From DAOSVX01 sp964616495 (lineage in GTDB: Bacteria > Bacillota_I > Bacilli_A > RF39 > UBA660), in NCBI GenBank assembly GCA_964616495.1, contig CAZTRF010000008.1:1-29494 (forward strand): DNA of 29,494 nucleotides, given 5' to 3'. The position numbers and the translations under genes were made by a program. This document shows, piece by piece, positions 7,416 to 15,370 of the stretch. The notes below the pieces were generated by a model. The model ran no database searches. It was not told the DNA's origin and worked only from the letters and a program-made list of their open reading frames with translations. Within the stretch, counting starts at the first letter, position 1. Every line of letters starts with the position of its first letter.

Positions 7416-7836
7416 CTTGGTACTCCTTTATTGCTTTTTTTAATCCTACATAAGGTATTAAAGCACAGGTTTTACGATTTTGTTGTTTATAAATTTCACT
7501 AAAAGCCAAAGCCTCATCTAAAAGGGCTTCATCATATGCTTCACCATTAATCATATTTTCATAGTTTAAAACAAAGTTTTTGATAAATTCTAAGTCTTTT
7601 CCAATAAGCAATTTTAACATTATAGAGGTAGCAGCTGTACTAATGGCACAGGCCTCTCCATCAAAGTAAATATCTTTTAAAATATTGTTTTTAAATTTTA
7701 AATATAAATTTATATTATCGATACAAGAACTATTATTGGCATTGCTTTTGATGTATCCTTCTTCAGTAATAGTTTTTCTTTGAAAGGGATGAGAATTATT
7801 TTCCAAAATAATATCTCTCCTAATTTCTTCATCCAT
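7402..7836 (-). CDS. sufU: SufU iron-sulfur assembly sulfurtransferase
   Basis: 144 residues. SufU takes sulfur from SufS via a zinc site and passes it to the assembly scaffold. The zinc ligands expected from Bacillus SufU are all present: Cys38 and Asp40 (SSCIDNI), Cys63 (DGEACAISTA) and Cys124 (RKTCALIPY). The usual Gly between the first Cys and Asp is Ile here. It follows sufS with zero spacing (7836/7837) and is the last gene of the SUF operon, where Bacilli normally continue with sufB. A terminator overlaps its stop codon. Confidence 0.95.
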   Translation of the reverse strand: MDEEIRRDIILENNSHPFQRKTITEEGYIKSNANNSSCIDNINLYLKFKNNILKDIYFDGEACAISTAATSIMLKLLIGKDLEFIKNFVLNYENMINGEAYDEALLDEALAFSEIYKQQNRKTCALIPYVGLKKAIKEYQEGLK

Positions 7837-9036
7837 TTACAACATCTCACGTTCTATTCGAGCTCTATCACTCATTAGATCAATAAAGTCATCTATCTCT
7901 TCAATAGTATTGTAAAAATATAAACTCAATCTGACAGTGTTAGTAACTCCAGTTACATCTTTTAGTTCTTTAGCACAATGATTACCAGCCCTTACACAAA
8001 TATTATATTTATTTAAGTAAAAGGCCACATCTTGACTAAAAATTTTATCAACATTAAAAGCCACAATGCCTGATGGACTCTTTATATTAATTACATCAAT
8101 ATAAGGAATTGCAACTAATTTTTTAACCAAATAAATTTTTAAATTTTTTTCGTGTTCTTGAATATTTTTAAGGCCAATTTTCTGTAAATATTTAATTGCT
8201 TCCCCCAAACCAAGAACTCCCGCTATATTTGGAGTTCCCCCTTCTAGACGATAAGGAATATCTTTAAAGATAATGTCTTTTGGATTGGCAAAACTTTCAT
8301 TCATTCCCCCGCCCATATTTTGAGGTTTTATTTTTTCCATAATTAATTTTGGAGCATATATTATGCCTACTCCGGTTGGGCCACACATTTTATGAGCTGA
8401 AAACACCAAGAAATCACAACCTAGATCTTCAACATCCACTTTCATATGAGGAATGCTTTGAGCTCCATCTACTACAACAAATATCCCTAGTGAATGAGCA
8501 TATTCAACTATTTCTTTAATTGGCCTAATATCTCCTACAACATTAGTAATATGGGCCAGGCTAATGACTTTAGTATTAGGAGTAATACTTAATTTAACAT
8601 TTTCTAAGGTAACTTCATAGTCTTGATTTAATAGGATATAATTAACAACACATCCCATTTCATTAACTAAATCATACCAGGGTAGAATATTTGAAGCATG
8701 TTCACTTTTAGTAATAAGTATTTCATCATTTTCGGTCAAGATATTTTTAAAAAAACCTTTAACTATAAAATTCATACTTTCAGTTGTCCCACTTGTAAAA
8801 ACAATTTCTTCTCTATTTTTAGCATTGATAAATTCTTGAACTAAATTTCTGACACTCTCATATTCACTATCTACTCTAAAAGAAATGTCATAATCTCCTC
8901 TTTTTATATTAGAACAATAATCTTCATAATATTCATTCATCTTTTTGATAACACTATTTGGTTTAAAGGAAGTTGCGGCATTATCAAAATATATTAAATC
9001 ATGGTTTAACATTTTAAAATCTTCTTTATAATTCAT
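7837..9036 (-). CDS. sufS: Cysteine desulfurase SufS
   Basis: About 399 residues. A PLP enzyme that removes sulfur from cysteine. The PLP-binding lysine is Lys216 in FSAHKMCGPTGVG, the cofactor Asp is in VVVDGAQSIPH, and the catalytic Cys354 lies in VRAGNHCAKEL, the short-loop arrangement of SufS-type enzymes. A GTG nine bases upstream overlaps the Shine-Dalgarno sequence, so the ATG at 9034-9036 (NYKEDFKM), 5 bases after AAGGAGGTGA, is taken as the start. It lies between the SufB/D-like gene and sufU and partners SufU. Confidence 0.96.
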   Translation of the reverse strand: MNYKEDFKMLNHDLIYFDNAATSFKPNSVIKKMNEYYEDYCSNIKRGDYDISFRVDSEYESVRNLVQEFINAKNREEIVFTSGTTESMNFIVKGFFKNILTENDEILITKSEHASNILPWYDLVNEMGCVVNYILLNQDYEVTLENVKLSITPNTKVISLAHITNVVGDIRPIKEIVEYAHSLGIFVVVDGAQSIPHMKVDVEDLGCDFLVFSAHKMCGPTGVGIIYAPKLIMEKIKPQNMGGGMNESFANPKDIIFKDIPYRLEGGTPNIAGVLGLGEAIKYLQKIGLKNIQEHEKNLKIYLVKKLVAIPYIDVINIKSPSGIVAFNVDKIFSQDVAFYLNKYNICVRAGNHCAKELKDVTGVTNTVRLSLYFYNTIEEIDDFIDLMSDRARIEREML

Positions 9037-9051
9037 CTTAGTCACCTCCTT

Positions 9052-9678
9052 TTATAAATAGTTTGTTATATCAATTTCTTGTTTTTCGGTTAGAAATCCA
9101 TTTCTAATTAACTTTTTAGCTTTGTTAAGGCTTATTCCCTTACTTCTTAGATATAATAATTTGCTTTTAGAAATACCACTACAAGTGGCATTATGAGTGG
9201 CTATAATATCATTAGATGAAACGCATAAATAAGGCTTAATTGCACTAATTAAATCGTTTAGTTTTAATATTTTAATATCTTCTAGATATTTATTCTCTTT
9301 AGTATTAGATAGAATATCAGCATTTGCTTTAATATTAGCTATTCCCTTTTTTTCAGTAACTCCTCTGACATATATTTTATTATCAATATTATGTCCTTTT
9401 ATATTATTTAAAATATCTAAATTATAAGAATCTTCACTAATAAAAGAATATCTAAATAAGAGGTTACTCCTAGTTTGACTATTAATAATTATATTAATGT
9501 CACTTTTTACTTTATTAAACTTATAATAAGCAAGACTACTTTTTTCATCTAAATTAATAGTCATGTTTTTAATGTTGTTATTAATATCTTCAATAATTAC
9601 CTTGCCCGTAATATTTATAACTAAATCATTATCCGTTTTCAAAATATATTTTTCATTTTTTAAAATAATATTTTTCAT
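9052..9678 (-). CDS. Half-size SufB/SufD-like scaffold protein
   Basis: 208 residues against about 420-470 for ordinary SufD or SufB. The region from 100 on matches the SufBD core: a strand-rich beta-helix part, then SSNDIIATHNATCSGI and SKLLYLRSKGISLNKAKKLIRNGF, equivalent to the SHGATVG and LFYLRSRGI blocks of SufD. The His of that motif is kept (His162); the Cys normally just before it is replaced, while Cys152 and Cys166 are present. The N-terminal domain of SufB/D is absent. The ORF is intact from a start 7 bases after sufC, without frameshift, so it looks like a genuine short form rather than debris. It occupies the sufD position. No second SufB/D gene is in the window. Confidence 0.8.
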   Translation of the reverse strand: MKNIILKNEKYILKTDNDLVINITGKVIIEDINNNIKNMTINLDEKSSLAYYKFNKVKSDINIIINSQTRSNLLFRYSFISEDSYNLDILNNIKGHNIDNKIYVRGVTEKKGIANIKANADILSNTKENKYLEDIKILKLNDLISAIKPYLCVSSNDIIATHNATCSGISKSKLLYLRSKGISLNKAKKLIRNGFLTEKQEIDITNYL

Positions 9679-9685
9679 TTATATA

Positions 9686-10438
9686 TTATTCACTTTCTTT
9701 AATCCCATTTATATTAAATGTCTCAAAACCTTTATTTTCTATTTCACTAGCTAAGTGATAGTCACCAGTTTTAATGATTTTTCCATCTTCTAAAATATGA
9801 ACATATTGGGGACGTAAATATTTTAATATTTGATCATGATGGGTAATAATAATTACCGCGGCATTATACTTTTCTAAATAAAGTTTTATATTATTAGATA
9901 CCAATTTTAATGAGTCAACATCAAGTCCTGAATCAATTTCATCTAAAATAATAAGTTTAGGTTTTAAAATCCACATATGTATGAGTTCATTTTTCTTTCT
10001 TTCTCCACCACTCATACCTTCGTTAATCCCACGGTGAATAAATTCTTCCCCCACTTTTAATGATTTACATACTTGTTTAAGTTCTTCGTTAAAGGCAAAT
10101 ATTTTTACATATTCATTATTAATTTCTGATAAAGCAGTTCTTAGCATTAGGGCATTAGAAACTCCTTCAATTTCAATTGGATTTTGACTAACCAAAAAAA
10201 TTCCTAAACGGGCTCTTTCAGTAGGATTTAACTTATTAATATCAATATTATTAAAGGTTATCTTTCCTTCAACAATCTTATAAGTATCATCACCAATCAA
10301 AACTCGGCAAATAGTACTTTTTCCAACTCCATTTGGACCCATAATCGCATGAATTTCATGTGATTTTATATTTAAATTAAAATCACTTAAAATAACTTTA
10401 TTATTAATTTTAACTTTTAAATCTTTTATTTTTAACAT
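9686..10438 (-). CDS. sufC: SufC, ATPase of Fe-S cluster assembly
   Basis: 250 residues, the normal length. SufC is an ABC-type ATPase that works in the cytoplasm with SufB/SufD, not as a transporter. Walker A GPNGVGKST (34-42), the Q-loop region VSQNPIEI, signature MSGGERKKNELIHMW (142-156), Walker B LIILDEIDSGLD and switch His200 (IITHHDQIL) are all present. First gene of the SUF operon; a GGGAGG site precedes the ATG. Promoter candidate at 10463-10471. Confidence 0.96.
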   Translation of the reverse strand: MLKIKDLKVKINNKVILSDFNLNIKSHEIHAIMGPNGVGKSTICRVLIGDDTYKIVEGKITFNNIDINKLNPTERARLGIFLVSQNPIEIEGVSNALMLRTALSEINNEYVKIFAFNEELKQVCKSLKVGEEFIHRGINEGMSGGERKKNELIHMWILKPKLIILDEIDSGLDVDSLKLVSNNIKLYLEKYNAAVIIITHHDQILKYLRPQYVHILEDGKIIKTGDYHLASEIENKGFETFNINGIKESE

Positions 10439-10462
10439 AAGATGCCTCCCTTTACCCCATAT

Positions 10463-10471
10463 ATTTTAACA
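10463..10471 (-). promoter_or_regulatory. Candidate extended -10 promoter of the SUF operon
   Basis: TGTTAAAAT on the minus strand follows a run of eight Ts. That T run itself closes a weak AU-only hairpin (AAATAT paired with ATATTT) after the amidase stop codon, so terminator and promoter share the T run. Confidence 0.45.
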
Positions 10472-10495
10472 CAAAAAAAATATTTTAGTATATAT

Positions 10496-12175
10496 TTATA
10501 CCTCAAAATATTTAATTATAGCATTAGCAATACTTTCCCCTATTTCATTAATATTATTAACTATCCATCTAGCATCATTAATATCATCATGATAGGCAAT
10601 TTCTAAAAGAACTCCCATTTTAACATTTAAAGGATTAACTTCTCCCATAGCCCCCTCAGCATATAATACTCCTTTATTAGTTTCTTCACTTTTATAAGAA
10701 TATAAATCATAAATAGCATCATATAGCATTAAGGCTATACTATAGGCAGGACTTGTTTCTTCATGAACATAAACTTCCACTCCCTGTTTATCGTGATTAA
10801 CGCTTCCATTTGAGTGAATAGCTAAATGAAGATCACTGTTAACATAGTTACTTTCCCCAATCCAATAGGCCATATTTTGGTCAGGATTATTGCGATAAAC
10901 TTTTATACCTGCTTCTTTTAATTTATTATAAACCACTGTTCCCACTTTGTTCATCATGTATCTTTCATTAGAATATCCTACTTCACTAACCCCCAAATTA
11001 GATATTTGATTTGAAGGGGATAAGTACACTATCGGTATTTTATCTTCTAGCTTTATCTCAAAACTAGTAATATTACTGTCTTTCATATTTACTTTTTTAG
11101 CAATGGCTTTTACTAAAGTATTGCCTTTAATATCTAGCGGTTCTTTATATACAAATCCATTATTTGGATCACTACCATCTAAAGTATAATAAATAGTGGC
11201 TTCCTCAGTTCTACTATATAAATTCAATTTGCTTCCCTTTTTTAGGGTATAAAAATCTTTGTTTGTATAAACCTCTTTAACCGAAGGTTTTGGTAAAACT
11301 TTAATTACTTTTTTATCTACAACCGTTAAATCATTATAATCTTTATAACTGGCTATCAATTCAAATAAATATTCAGTTTCTTCTTTAAAATCTTTTATTT
11401 CTAATTTAATGTTTCTTTCTTTTAAAACGATACTTTTAAACAAAAGGCTATTTTCATATATATTTAAAACAATCTTATCAGAGTTAGCTCCACCTTCAAA
11501 CTTAAAATTAAAATCTTCATAATTAATTTCATTAAAAGGGCTTAAAATACTCACTTGACTAATATTGTTAAAGTTTAAATAAAAATTCTTTTTAGCTACT
11601 ACCTTATCATTATCATAAATATAACCAATTATTTTACCCTTAATATTTTTAACTTCATTATAAGGGAATATAGGAACAAAGCCATTTAGTGAAATATTTA
11701 TAATACTCTCACCTTCATATTTAAAAATTAAATTATATTCTTTAGTTCCTATATTACCATCAACCATAATTTCTTGTTCTTGATTTAGATAAACATTATT
11801 TTTTTTATTAAAACTAGGATATATCCATCTATAAGTATAAGTATTTCTAGATTCTTTTGTTTCCTTATTTTCTCCATAGGCAATTACCTTTACCTTTAAA
11901 TCGGTATTATAGTTAAAATTTATTGGAATAATTCCTTCATTATCAATAACAGTTTTAGTTATTTCATAATTATCATAAATAAAAATAACATCATATCTAA
12001 TAGCTTTGGTATCTTCAAAATGGTAATAAGTATCGCCATCTTGCATTTTAATTTCTAAAATTTCAAAGCTTTTTAAATACTTATTATATTTTATTCCAAA
12101 AATAAAACATAACAAAAAAATTATAATTAATATAATAAAACAAATAATAACTACAACCTTTTTATTTCTTTTCAT
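10496..12175 (-). CDS. Membrane-anchored N-acetylmuramoyl-L-alanine amidase (Amidase_3 variant)
   Basis: 559 residues. One N-terminal membrane anchor (7-28), then about 270 residues of strand-rich, probably Ig-like modules, a chitobiase-like module with the hallmark YYTLDGSDP (329-337), and a C-terminal amidase domain (380-559). Such enzymes cut the bond between muramic acid and the peptide stem of peptidoglycan. Catalytic features seen: Glu404 (YSNERYMMN), His454 (LAIHSNG) and Glu525 (VLLEIAYHDD). The canonical first ligand motif PGHGG is replaced by LSPSNQISN, with Gln390 in place of His, as in a Firmicutes sub-group that starts SPSxQ. It begins 4 bases after the ABC permease gene, so it is probably co-expressed with the exporter. 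Confidence 0.88.
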   Translation of the reverse strand: MKRNKKVVVIICFIILIIIFLLCFIFGIKYNKYLKSFEILEIKMQDGDTYYHFEDTKAIRYDVIFIYDNYEITKTVIDNEGIIPINFNYNTDLKVKVIAYGENKETKESRNTYTYRWIYPSFNKKNNVYLNQEQEIMVDGNIGTKEYNLIFKYEGESIINISLNGFVPIFPYNEVKNIKGKIIGYIYDNDKVVAKKNFYLNFNNISQVSILSPFNEINYEDFNFKFEGGANSDKIVLNIYENSLLFKSIVLKERNIKLEIKDFKEETEYLFELIASYKDYNDLTVVDKKVIKVLPKPSVKEVYTNKDFYTLKKGSKLNLYSRTEEATIYYTLDGSDPNNGFVYKEPLDIKGNTLVKAIAKKVNMKDSNITSFEIKLEDKIPIVYLSPSNQISNLGVSEVGYSNERYMMNKVGTVVYNKLKEAGIKVYRNNPDQNMAYWIGESNYVNSDLHLAIHSNGSVNHDKQGVEVYVHEETSPAYSIALMLYDAIYDLYSYKSEETNKGVLYAEGAMGEVNPLNVKMGVLLEIAYHDDINDARWIVNNINEIGESIANAIIKYFEV

Positions 12176-12179
12176 ATTA

Positions 12180-13490
12180 TTATACTTCTTTAGTTTTAAT
12201 GCTCTTAAACATTTTTTTCCATAAGTCTTTTGATGAATAATTTAAAATTCCAATTTTATATATGCGAAGTCCATATCTAAATAAAATAAAGACTGTTCCT
12301 CCCATAATTAAAAAGGATATAAATAATTCCATTAATGATATTTGACCTAAAATAAACATAATAGGTGCTAACATGGTAGATATAAATGGTAAGAAAGATG
12401 CCACCTTTATAAAAATTGACCCTTCAAATACACTCGCCATAATAGCTAAATAATAACCTAAAACACAAATAATCATAATTGGACTTTGTAATTGTTGATA
12501 ATCTTCAATACTAGTTGTCATTGATGCAAGAATTCCTGCCATTAAAGAATAGGCAACAAATGATATTAAGAATAATAATACAATTATAATAATTGCCGGA
12601 ATTAAATTATCCATGACTCCATAACTTTTTAAAACGTCCATAATCCCACTTATTGAGCTACTAACCGTTGAAGAGGTTTCTCCGCCAGTAATATTTTTTA
12701 TTAATAGTCCAATTCCCGCATAAACAAAAAACAATAGTCCTTGTATAGTAACAAATAAACTTGACCCAATTATCTTACTAAAAAAGTGGGTTCTAGGAGG
12801 AACACTTGAAATAATTATTTCCATTCCTCTAGTACTTTTTTCTTCGTTTATATCAGCACCAATATTTTGAACTAATAAAATTATTAGCATAAAGAAAGGG
12901 ACAATAAACAAAGGGATTAATATACTACCTAAAGTTTCTTTAGCTTCAGCATATTCATCAATACTATCACTTAAAAATACTCTGTTAATTGATATAGGCA
13001 TTAATAAGGCTTCTTTTTCTTCATTAGTTAAATCACTACTTGCTAAATAAATTGTTGTCTTAGCACTGGTTAAAGACGCTTCTATTACTTGATAAGTAAT
13101 CGTATCAATAGTTTCGTAACTTATGATATCACCGGTAATAAGATGATTGTTATTAGTAATATCAACTATAACATTATCATTCTTATCCTCTTTTATTGCG
13201 ATTTTAATCTCTTCAATATCATCCACTTTTTTTACTTCATAATTACTTACTCCGGCACTCGCTATATAAGAATCAAAATTAGTTTTAAAGATTTCATAAC
13301 TTACATCATCCCCATTTACATAAATGTAGCTTTTCTCGTCAAAATCTCCTCCAAAAGACTTAATAATACTATTTAGGTTAATAATACCTACAATTAAAAC
13401 CAATAATAAAATGTTAACAATTTTAAACCATTTAGTCTTAACCTTTTTATCCAGACTATTCTTAATTAAAAATTTCAATTTATTTCTCAT
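12180..13490 (-). CDS. ABC-2 type permease, NatB-like
   Basis: About 436 residues. Membrane segments occur near 25-45, then after an extracytoplasmic loop of roughly 130 residues, five or six more (around 190-210, 240-265, 300-320, 335-355, 365-405). This is the NatB/ABC2_membrane_3 layout, with the phrase NIGADINEEKSTRGMEIIISSVPP, which is diagnostic for the family. The partner ATPase lies directly upstream, overlapping by 11 bases. A GTG nine bases upstream overlaps the ribosome binding site, so the ATG at 13488-13490 is preferred. Substrate unknown; NatAB-type pumps are linked to sodium or antibiotic export, but this does not settle the substrate here. Confidence 0.9.
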   Translation of the reverse strand: MRNKLKFLIKNSLDKKVKTKWFKIVNILLLVLIVGIINLNSIIKSFGGDFDEKSYIYVNGDDVSYEIFKTNFDSYIASAGVSNYEVKKVDDIEEIKIAIKEDKNDNVIVDITNNNHLITGDIISYETIDTITYQVIEASLTSAKTTIYLASSDLTNEEKEALLMPISINRVFLSDSIDEYAEAKETLGSILIPLFIVPFFMLIILLVQNIGADINEEKSTRGMEIIISSVPPRTHFFSKIIGSSLFVTIQGLLFFVYAGIGLLIKNITGGETSSTVSSSISGIMDVLKSYGVMDNLIPAIIIIVLLFLISFVAYSLMAGILASMTTSIEDYQQLQSPIMIICVLGYYLAIMASVFEGSIFIKVASFLPFISTMLAPIMFILGQISLMELFISFLIMGGTVFILFRYGLRIYKIGILNYSSKDLWKKMFKSIKTKEV

Positions 13491-14379
13491 AACTCTCACC
13501 CACCTTACTTACAAATATTTCATTTAGAGAAGGCTCTTCAACCTCAAATTTTGTAACATTTTCACATTTAGTAATATATTTAAATACTTTCTCTATATAT
13601 TTATCGGATTCTATTTTGACAATATATTCATTTTCTTCTTTAATGACATCCACTACCCCTTTAATCTCCTTAAGATCAGCTATTTTAATATCTCCTTTTA
13701 TTAAAATGTTTTTCTTACGATAATCTTTTTTAATATCTTCTAATCGGCCGCTAATTACACTCTTACCTTTTACTAAAATAGTAACCTTTTCACAAAACAT
13801 TTCGACATGCTCCATTCGATGAGAAGAAAATATTATAATACACTTCTTTTCTTTTAGTTCTTTAATTACATCCATAAATAGTTCTACATTAATAGGGTCT
13901 AATCCGCTAAAAGGTTCATCTAAAATAAGGAGCTTTGGTTCATTTAAAATGGCCATTATGAATTGAATTTTTTGTTGATTACCCTTACTTAATTCTTTTA
14001 TCTTACGATCAATATATTCTGGTATTTGAAATCTTTTTAATAATTTGGTTAATCTATCTATAATATCATCATCATTAAGTCCTTTTAAGGCACCATAAAA
14101 TATTGCCTGTTCTCTAACAGTTAGTTTTACTAAAAGGCTACGCTCTTCAGCCACAAAACCAATTCGATCAGTTACCGAATAATCAATTGGCTTATCATCT
14201 AAAGTTATTTTTCCTTTGGTTTTATCAAGAAGTCCTAAAATCATTCTAAAAGTCGTTGTTTTACCAGCTCCATTTACTCCTAGTAGCCCAAATATTTCAC
14301 CTTTAGAAACCTCGAAAGACAAATTATCCACTGCTAAAATATCTCCATAATATTTTGTTACATTTTCTACTTTTAACAT
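13480..14379 (-). CDS. ABC transporter ATP-binding protein, NatA-like
   Basis: 299 residues. Walker A LLGVNGAGKTTTF (32-44), signature LSKGNQQKIQF (130-140), Walker B LLILDEPFSGLDP (150-162) and switch His187 (FSSHRMEH). The C-terminal 90 residues form the extra domain seen in NatA-type exporters. First gene of an operon with the permease and the amidase. Its ribosome binding site GGTGAT (14388-14383) lies just 3 bases from the ATG, and an extended -10 box lies just upstream, so the message has a leader of only about 15 bases. Confidence 0.94.
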   Translation of the reverse strand: MLKVENVTKYYGDILAVDNLSFEVSKGEIFGLLGVNGAGKTTTFRMILGLLDKTKGKITLDDKPIDYSVTDRIGFVAEERSLLVKLTVREQAIFYGALKGLNDDDIIDRLTKLLKRFQIPEYIDRKIKELSKGNQQKIQFIMAILNEPKLLILDEPFSGLDPINVELFMDVIKELKEKKCIIIFSSHRMEHVEMFCEKVTILVKGKSVISGRLEDIKKDYRKKNILIKGDIKIADLKEIKGVVDVIKEENEYIVKIESDKYIEKVFKYITKCENVTKFEVEEPSLNEIFVSKVGESYEK

Positions 14380-14394
14380 ATAATCACCAGTTAA

Positions 14395-14403
14395 ATTATA
14401 ACA
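14395..14403 (-). promoter_or_regulatory. Extended -10 promoter of the ABC exporter-amidase operon
   Basis: TGTTATAAT on the minus strand; only a weak -35 (TTTATG) at 17 bases. The divergent spoIIIAH gene starts about 115 bases away. Confidence 0.6.
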
Positions 14404-14517
14404 TGTATTATATTAGACATAAAGATTTATCTTTTAGTTTTAGACTCAAAAAATAATAAATATGAATATTATTTAATAAAGCTAAATATTATTTATTAGA
14501 TTGATGGAGGAAATAAA

Positions 14518-15009
14518 ATGATTAATAAGTAAAATTTGTGGTTTTTAACATTGTTTAGTTTAATTTTAGTATTAAGTATTTTTTATTTAACAGTTGGAGA
14601 AAACAGTTTGGTGACCGAAAAAGAGCCGGAAAATAATCAAAGTATAATTAATATTACTTCGGAAGAAGGCGAAGTTTTATCGGCATTAAGAGTTCAAAGT
14701 GATGAAGAACGAATTGAAGAAATGGCTATGCTTCAAGAAACACTACTATCAGAAGATACTTCAGTCGAAGACAAAAATGAAGCTTATGATAGTTTAAAAG
14801 AAATTACTGTAAATCGAGGCAAAGAAGAAAAAATTGAAACTTTAATTAAAGATAAGTTCCAATTAGAGAGCTTTGCTAAAATAAAGGGAGATCAAATCAA
14901 TATTGTTATTGTTGGAAAAACTCATAATTCAGAATTGGCCAATAATATTATCAGACTAGTTCAAGAGCAATACGAAAATCAGATGTATATTACTATAAAA
15001 TTTAATTAA
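14518..15009 (+). pseudogene. spoIIIAH: SpoIIIAH-like stage III sporulation protein, interrupted by an early stop codon
   Basis: ATG at 14518 follows GGAGG (14506-14510) by 7 bases, but codon 5 is TAA (14530-14532). The frame reads MINK-stop-NLWFLTLFSLILVLSIFYLT and then runs open to 15009, about 160 residues. SpoIIIAH proteins characteristically begin with a KQ-(T/N)-LWFLTLFSL-type membrane anchor, so the TAA stands exactly where CAA (Gln) is expected. SpoIIIAH is the mother-cell half of the channel joining mother cell and forespore. The rest is intact: membrane segment, Glu-rich helical region, and the C-terminal ring-building domain ending in IVGKTHNSELANNII and IKFN. A TTG at 14536 could allow reinitiation. 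No other spoIIIA gene is near. Confidence 0.85.
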
Positions 15010-15024
15010 TTAGGCAAGATAAGG

Positions 15025-15053
15025 TACTCACTTTCATAGTCATTCATAAAATA
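15025..15053 (+). promoter_or_regulatory. Candidate mother-cell (sigma-K/sigma-E-like) promoter of gerE
   Basis: TACT (15025-15028), a 16-base spacer, then CATAAAATA (15045-15053), which fits the sigma-K -10 pattern CATAnnnTA. In Bacillus gerE is transcribed by sigma-K. The box is short and AT-rich, so chance matches in this genome are possible. Confidence 0.45.
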
Positions 15054-15088
15054 CTATGGAAAGATTGTAAAAATCACAAGAAAGTGAG
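15027..15088 (+). repeat. Perfect 9-bp inverted repeat enclosing the gerE promoter candidate and covering its ribosome binding site
   Basis: CTCACTTTC (15027-15035) and GAAAGTGAG (15080-15088) are perfectly complementary. The right arm contains part of the gerE Shine-Dalgarno sequence (GTGAGGGG, 15084-15091). The candidate -10 at 15045-15053 lies in the loop. Confidence 0.7.
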
Positions 15089-15093
15089 GGGCT

Positions 15094-15303
15094 ATGAAAA
15101 AGCAAATTTTAACTAATAGAGAAAACGAAATATTTAATTTATTAGTCTTAAATAAAAACACTAAAGAAATTAGTAATCTACTTAATATTAGTGAAAAAAC
15201 TGTTAGAAACCATATTTCTAATGCTATGCAAAAATTAGGGGTTAAAGGGCGTGCACAAGCAGTTGTTGAACTTCTAAAGCTTGGTGAAATCGAAATAAAA
15301 TAA
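15094..15303 (+). CDS. gerE: GerE, late sporulation transcription regulator
   Basis: 69 residues, close to the 74 of Bacillus GerE. The whole protein is a LuxR/FixJ-type helix-turn-helix, and much of it matches the GerE sequence I remember: SEKTVRNHISNAMQKLGVKG and AQAVVELLKLGEIEI. GerE acts in the mother cell as the last regulator of the sporulation cascade, tuning sigma-K coat genes. It sits between spoIIIAH and gerM, and gerE and gerM are also near neighbours in Bacillus. Its ribosome binding site is inside an inverted repeat. A strong terminator follows. Confidence 0.93.
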   Translation: MKKQILTNRENEIFNLLVLNKNTKEISNLLNISEKTVRNHISNAMQKLGVKGRAQAVVELLKLGEIEIK

Positions 15304-15327
15304 ACGTTCATTTTGAACGTTTTTTTA
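15302..15327 (+). terminator. Intrinsic terminator after gerE
   Basis: AAACGTTCA pairs with TGAACGTTT across a 3-base loop, followed by seven Ts. The gerE stop codon overlaps the left arm. Confidence 0.9.
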
Positions 15328-15370
15328 TTCTATCTTATTCTTTAGAGAATATAATTTTATAGGTGATATA

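Noticed and set aside
13089..13376. Plus-strand open frame of 95 codons inside the permease gene
   Set aside because: Hydrophobic shadow of the opposite strand of a well-supported NatB-like gene.
14465..14495. Direct repeat AATATTATTTA, 20 bases apart, upstream of spoIIIAH
   Set aside because: Pure AT sequence in an AT-rich intergenic region; too likely by chance to report as an operator.
14518..15009. Alternative genetic code explaining the TAA in spoIIIAH
   Set aside because: Many complete genes here end in TAA and several in TGA, so neither codon is generally reassigned.
15054..15311. Open frame of 85 codons on the minus strand over gerE
   Set aside because: It is the reverse shadow of a clear GerE gene and has no ribosome site or recognisable product.
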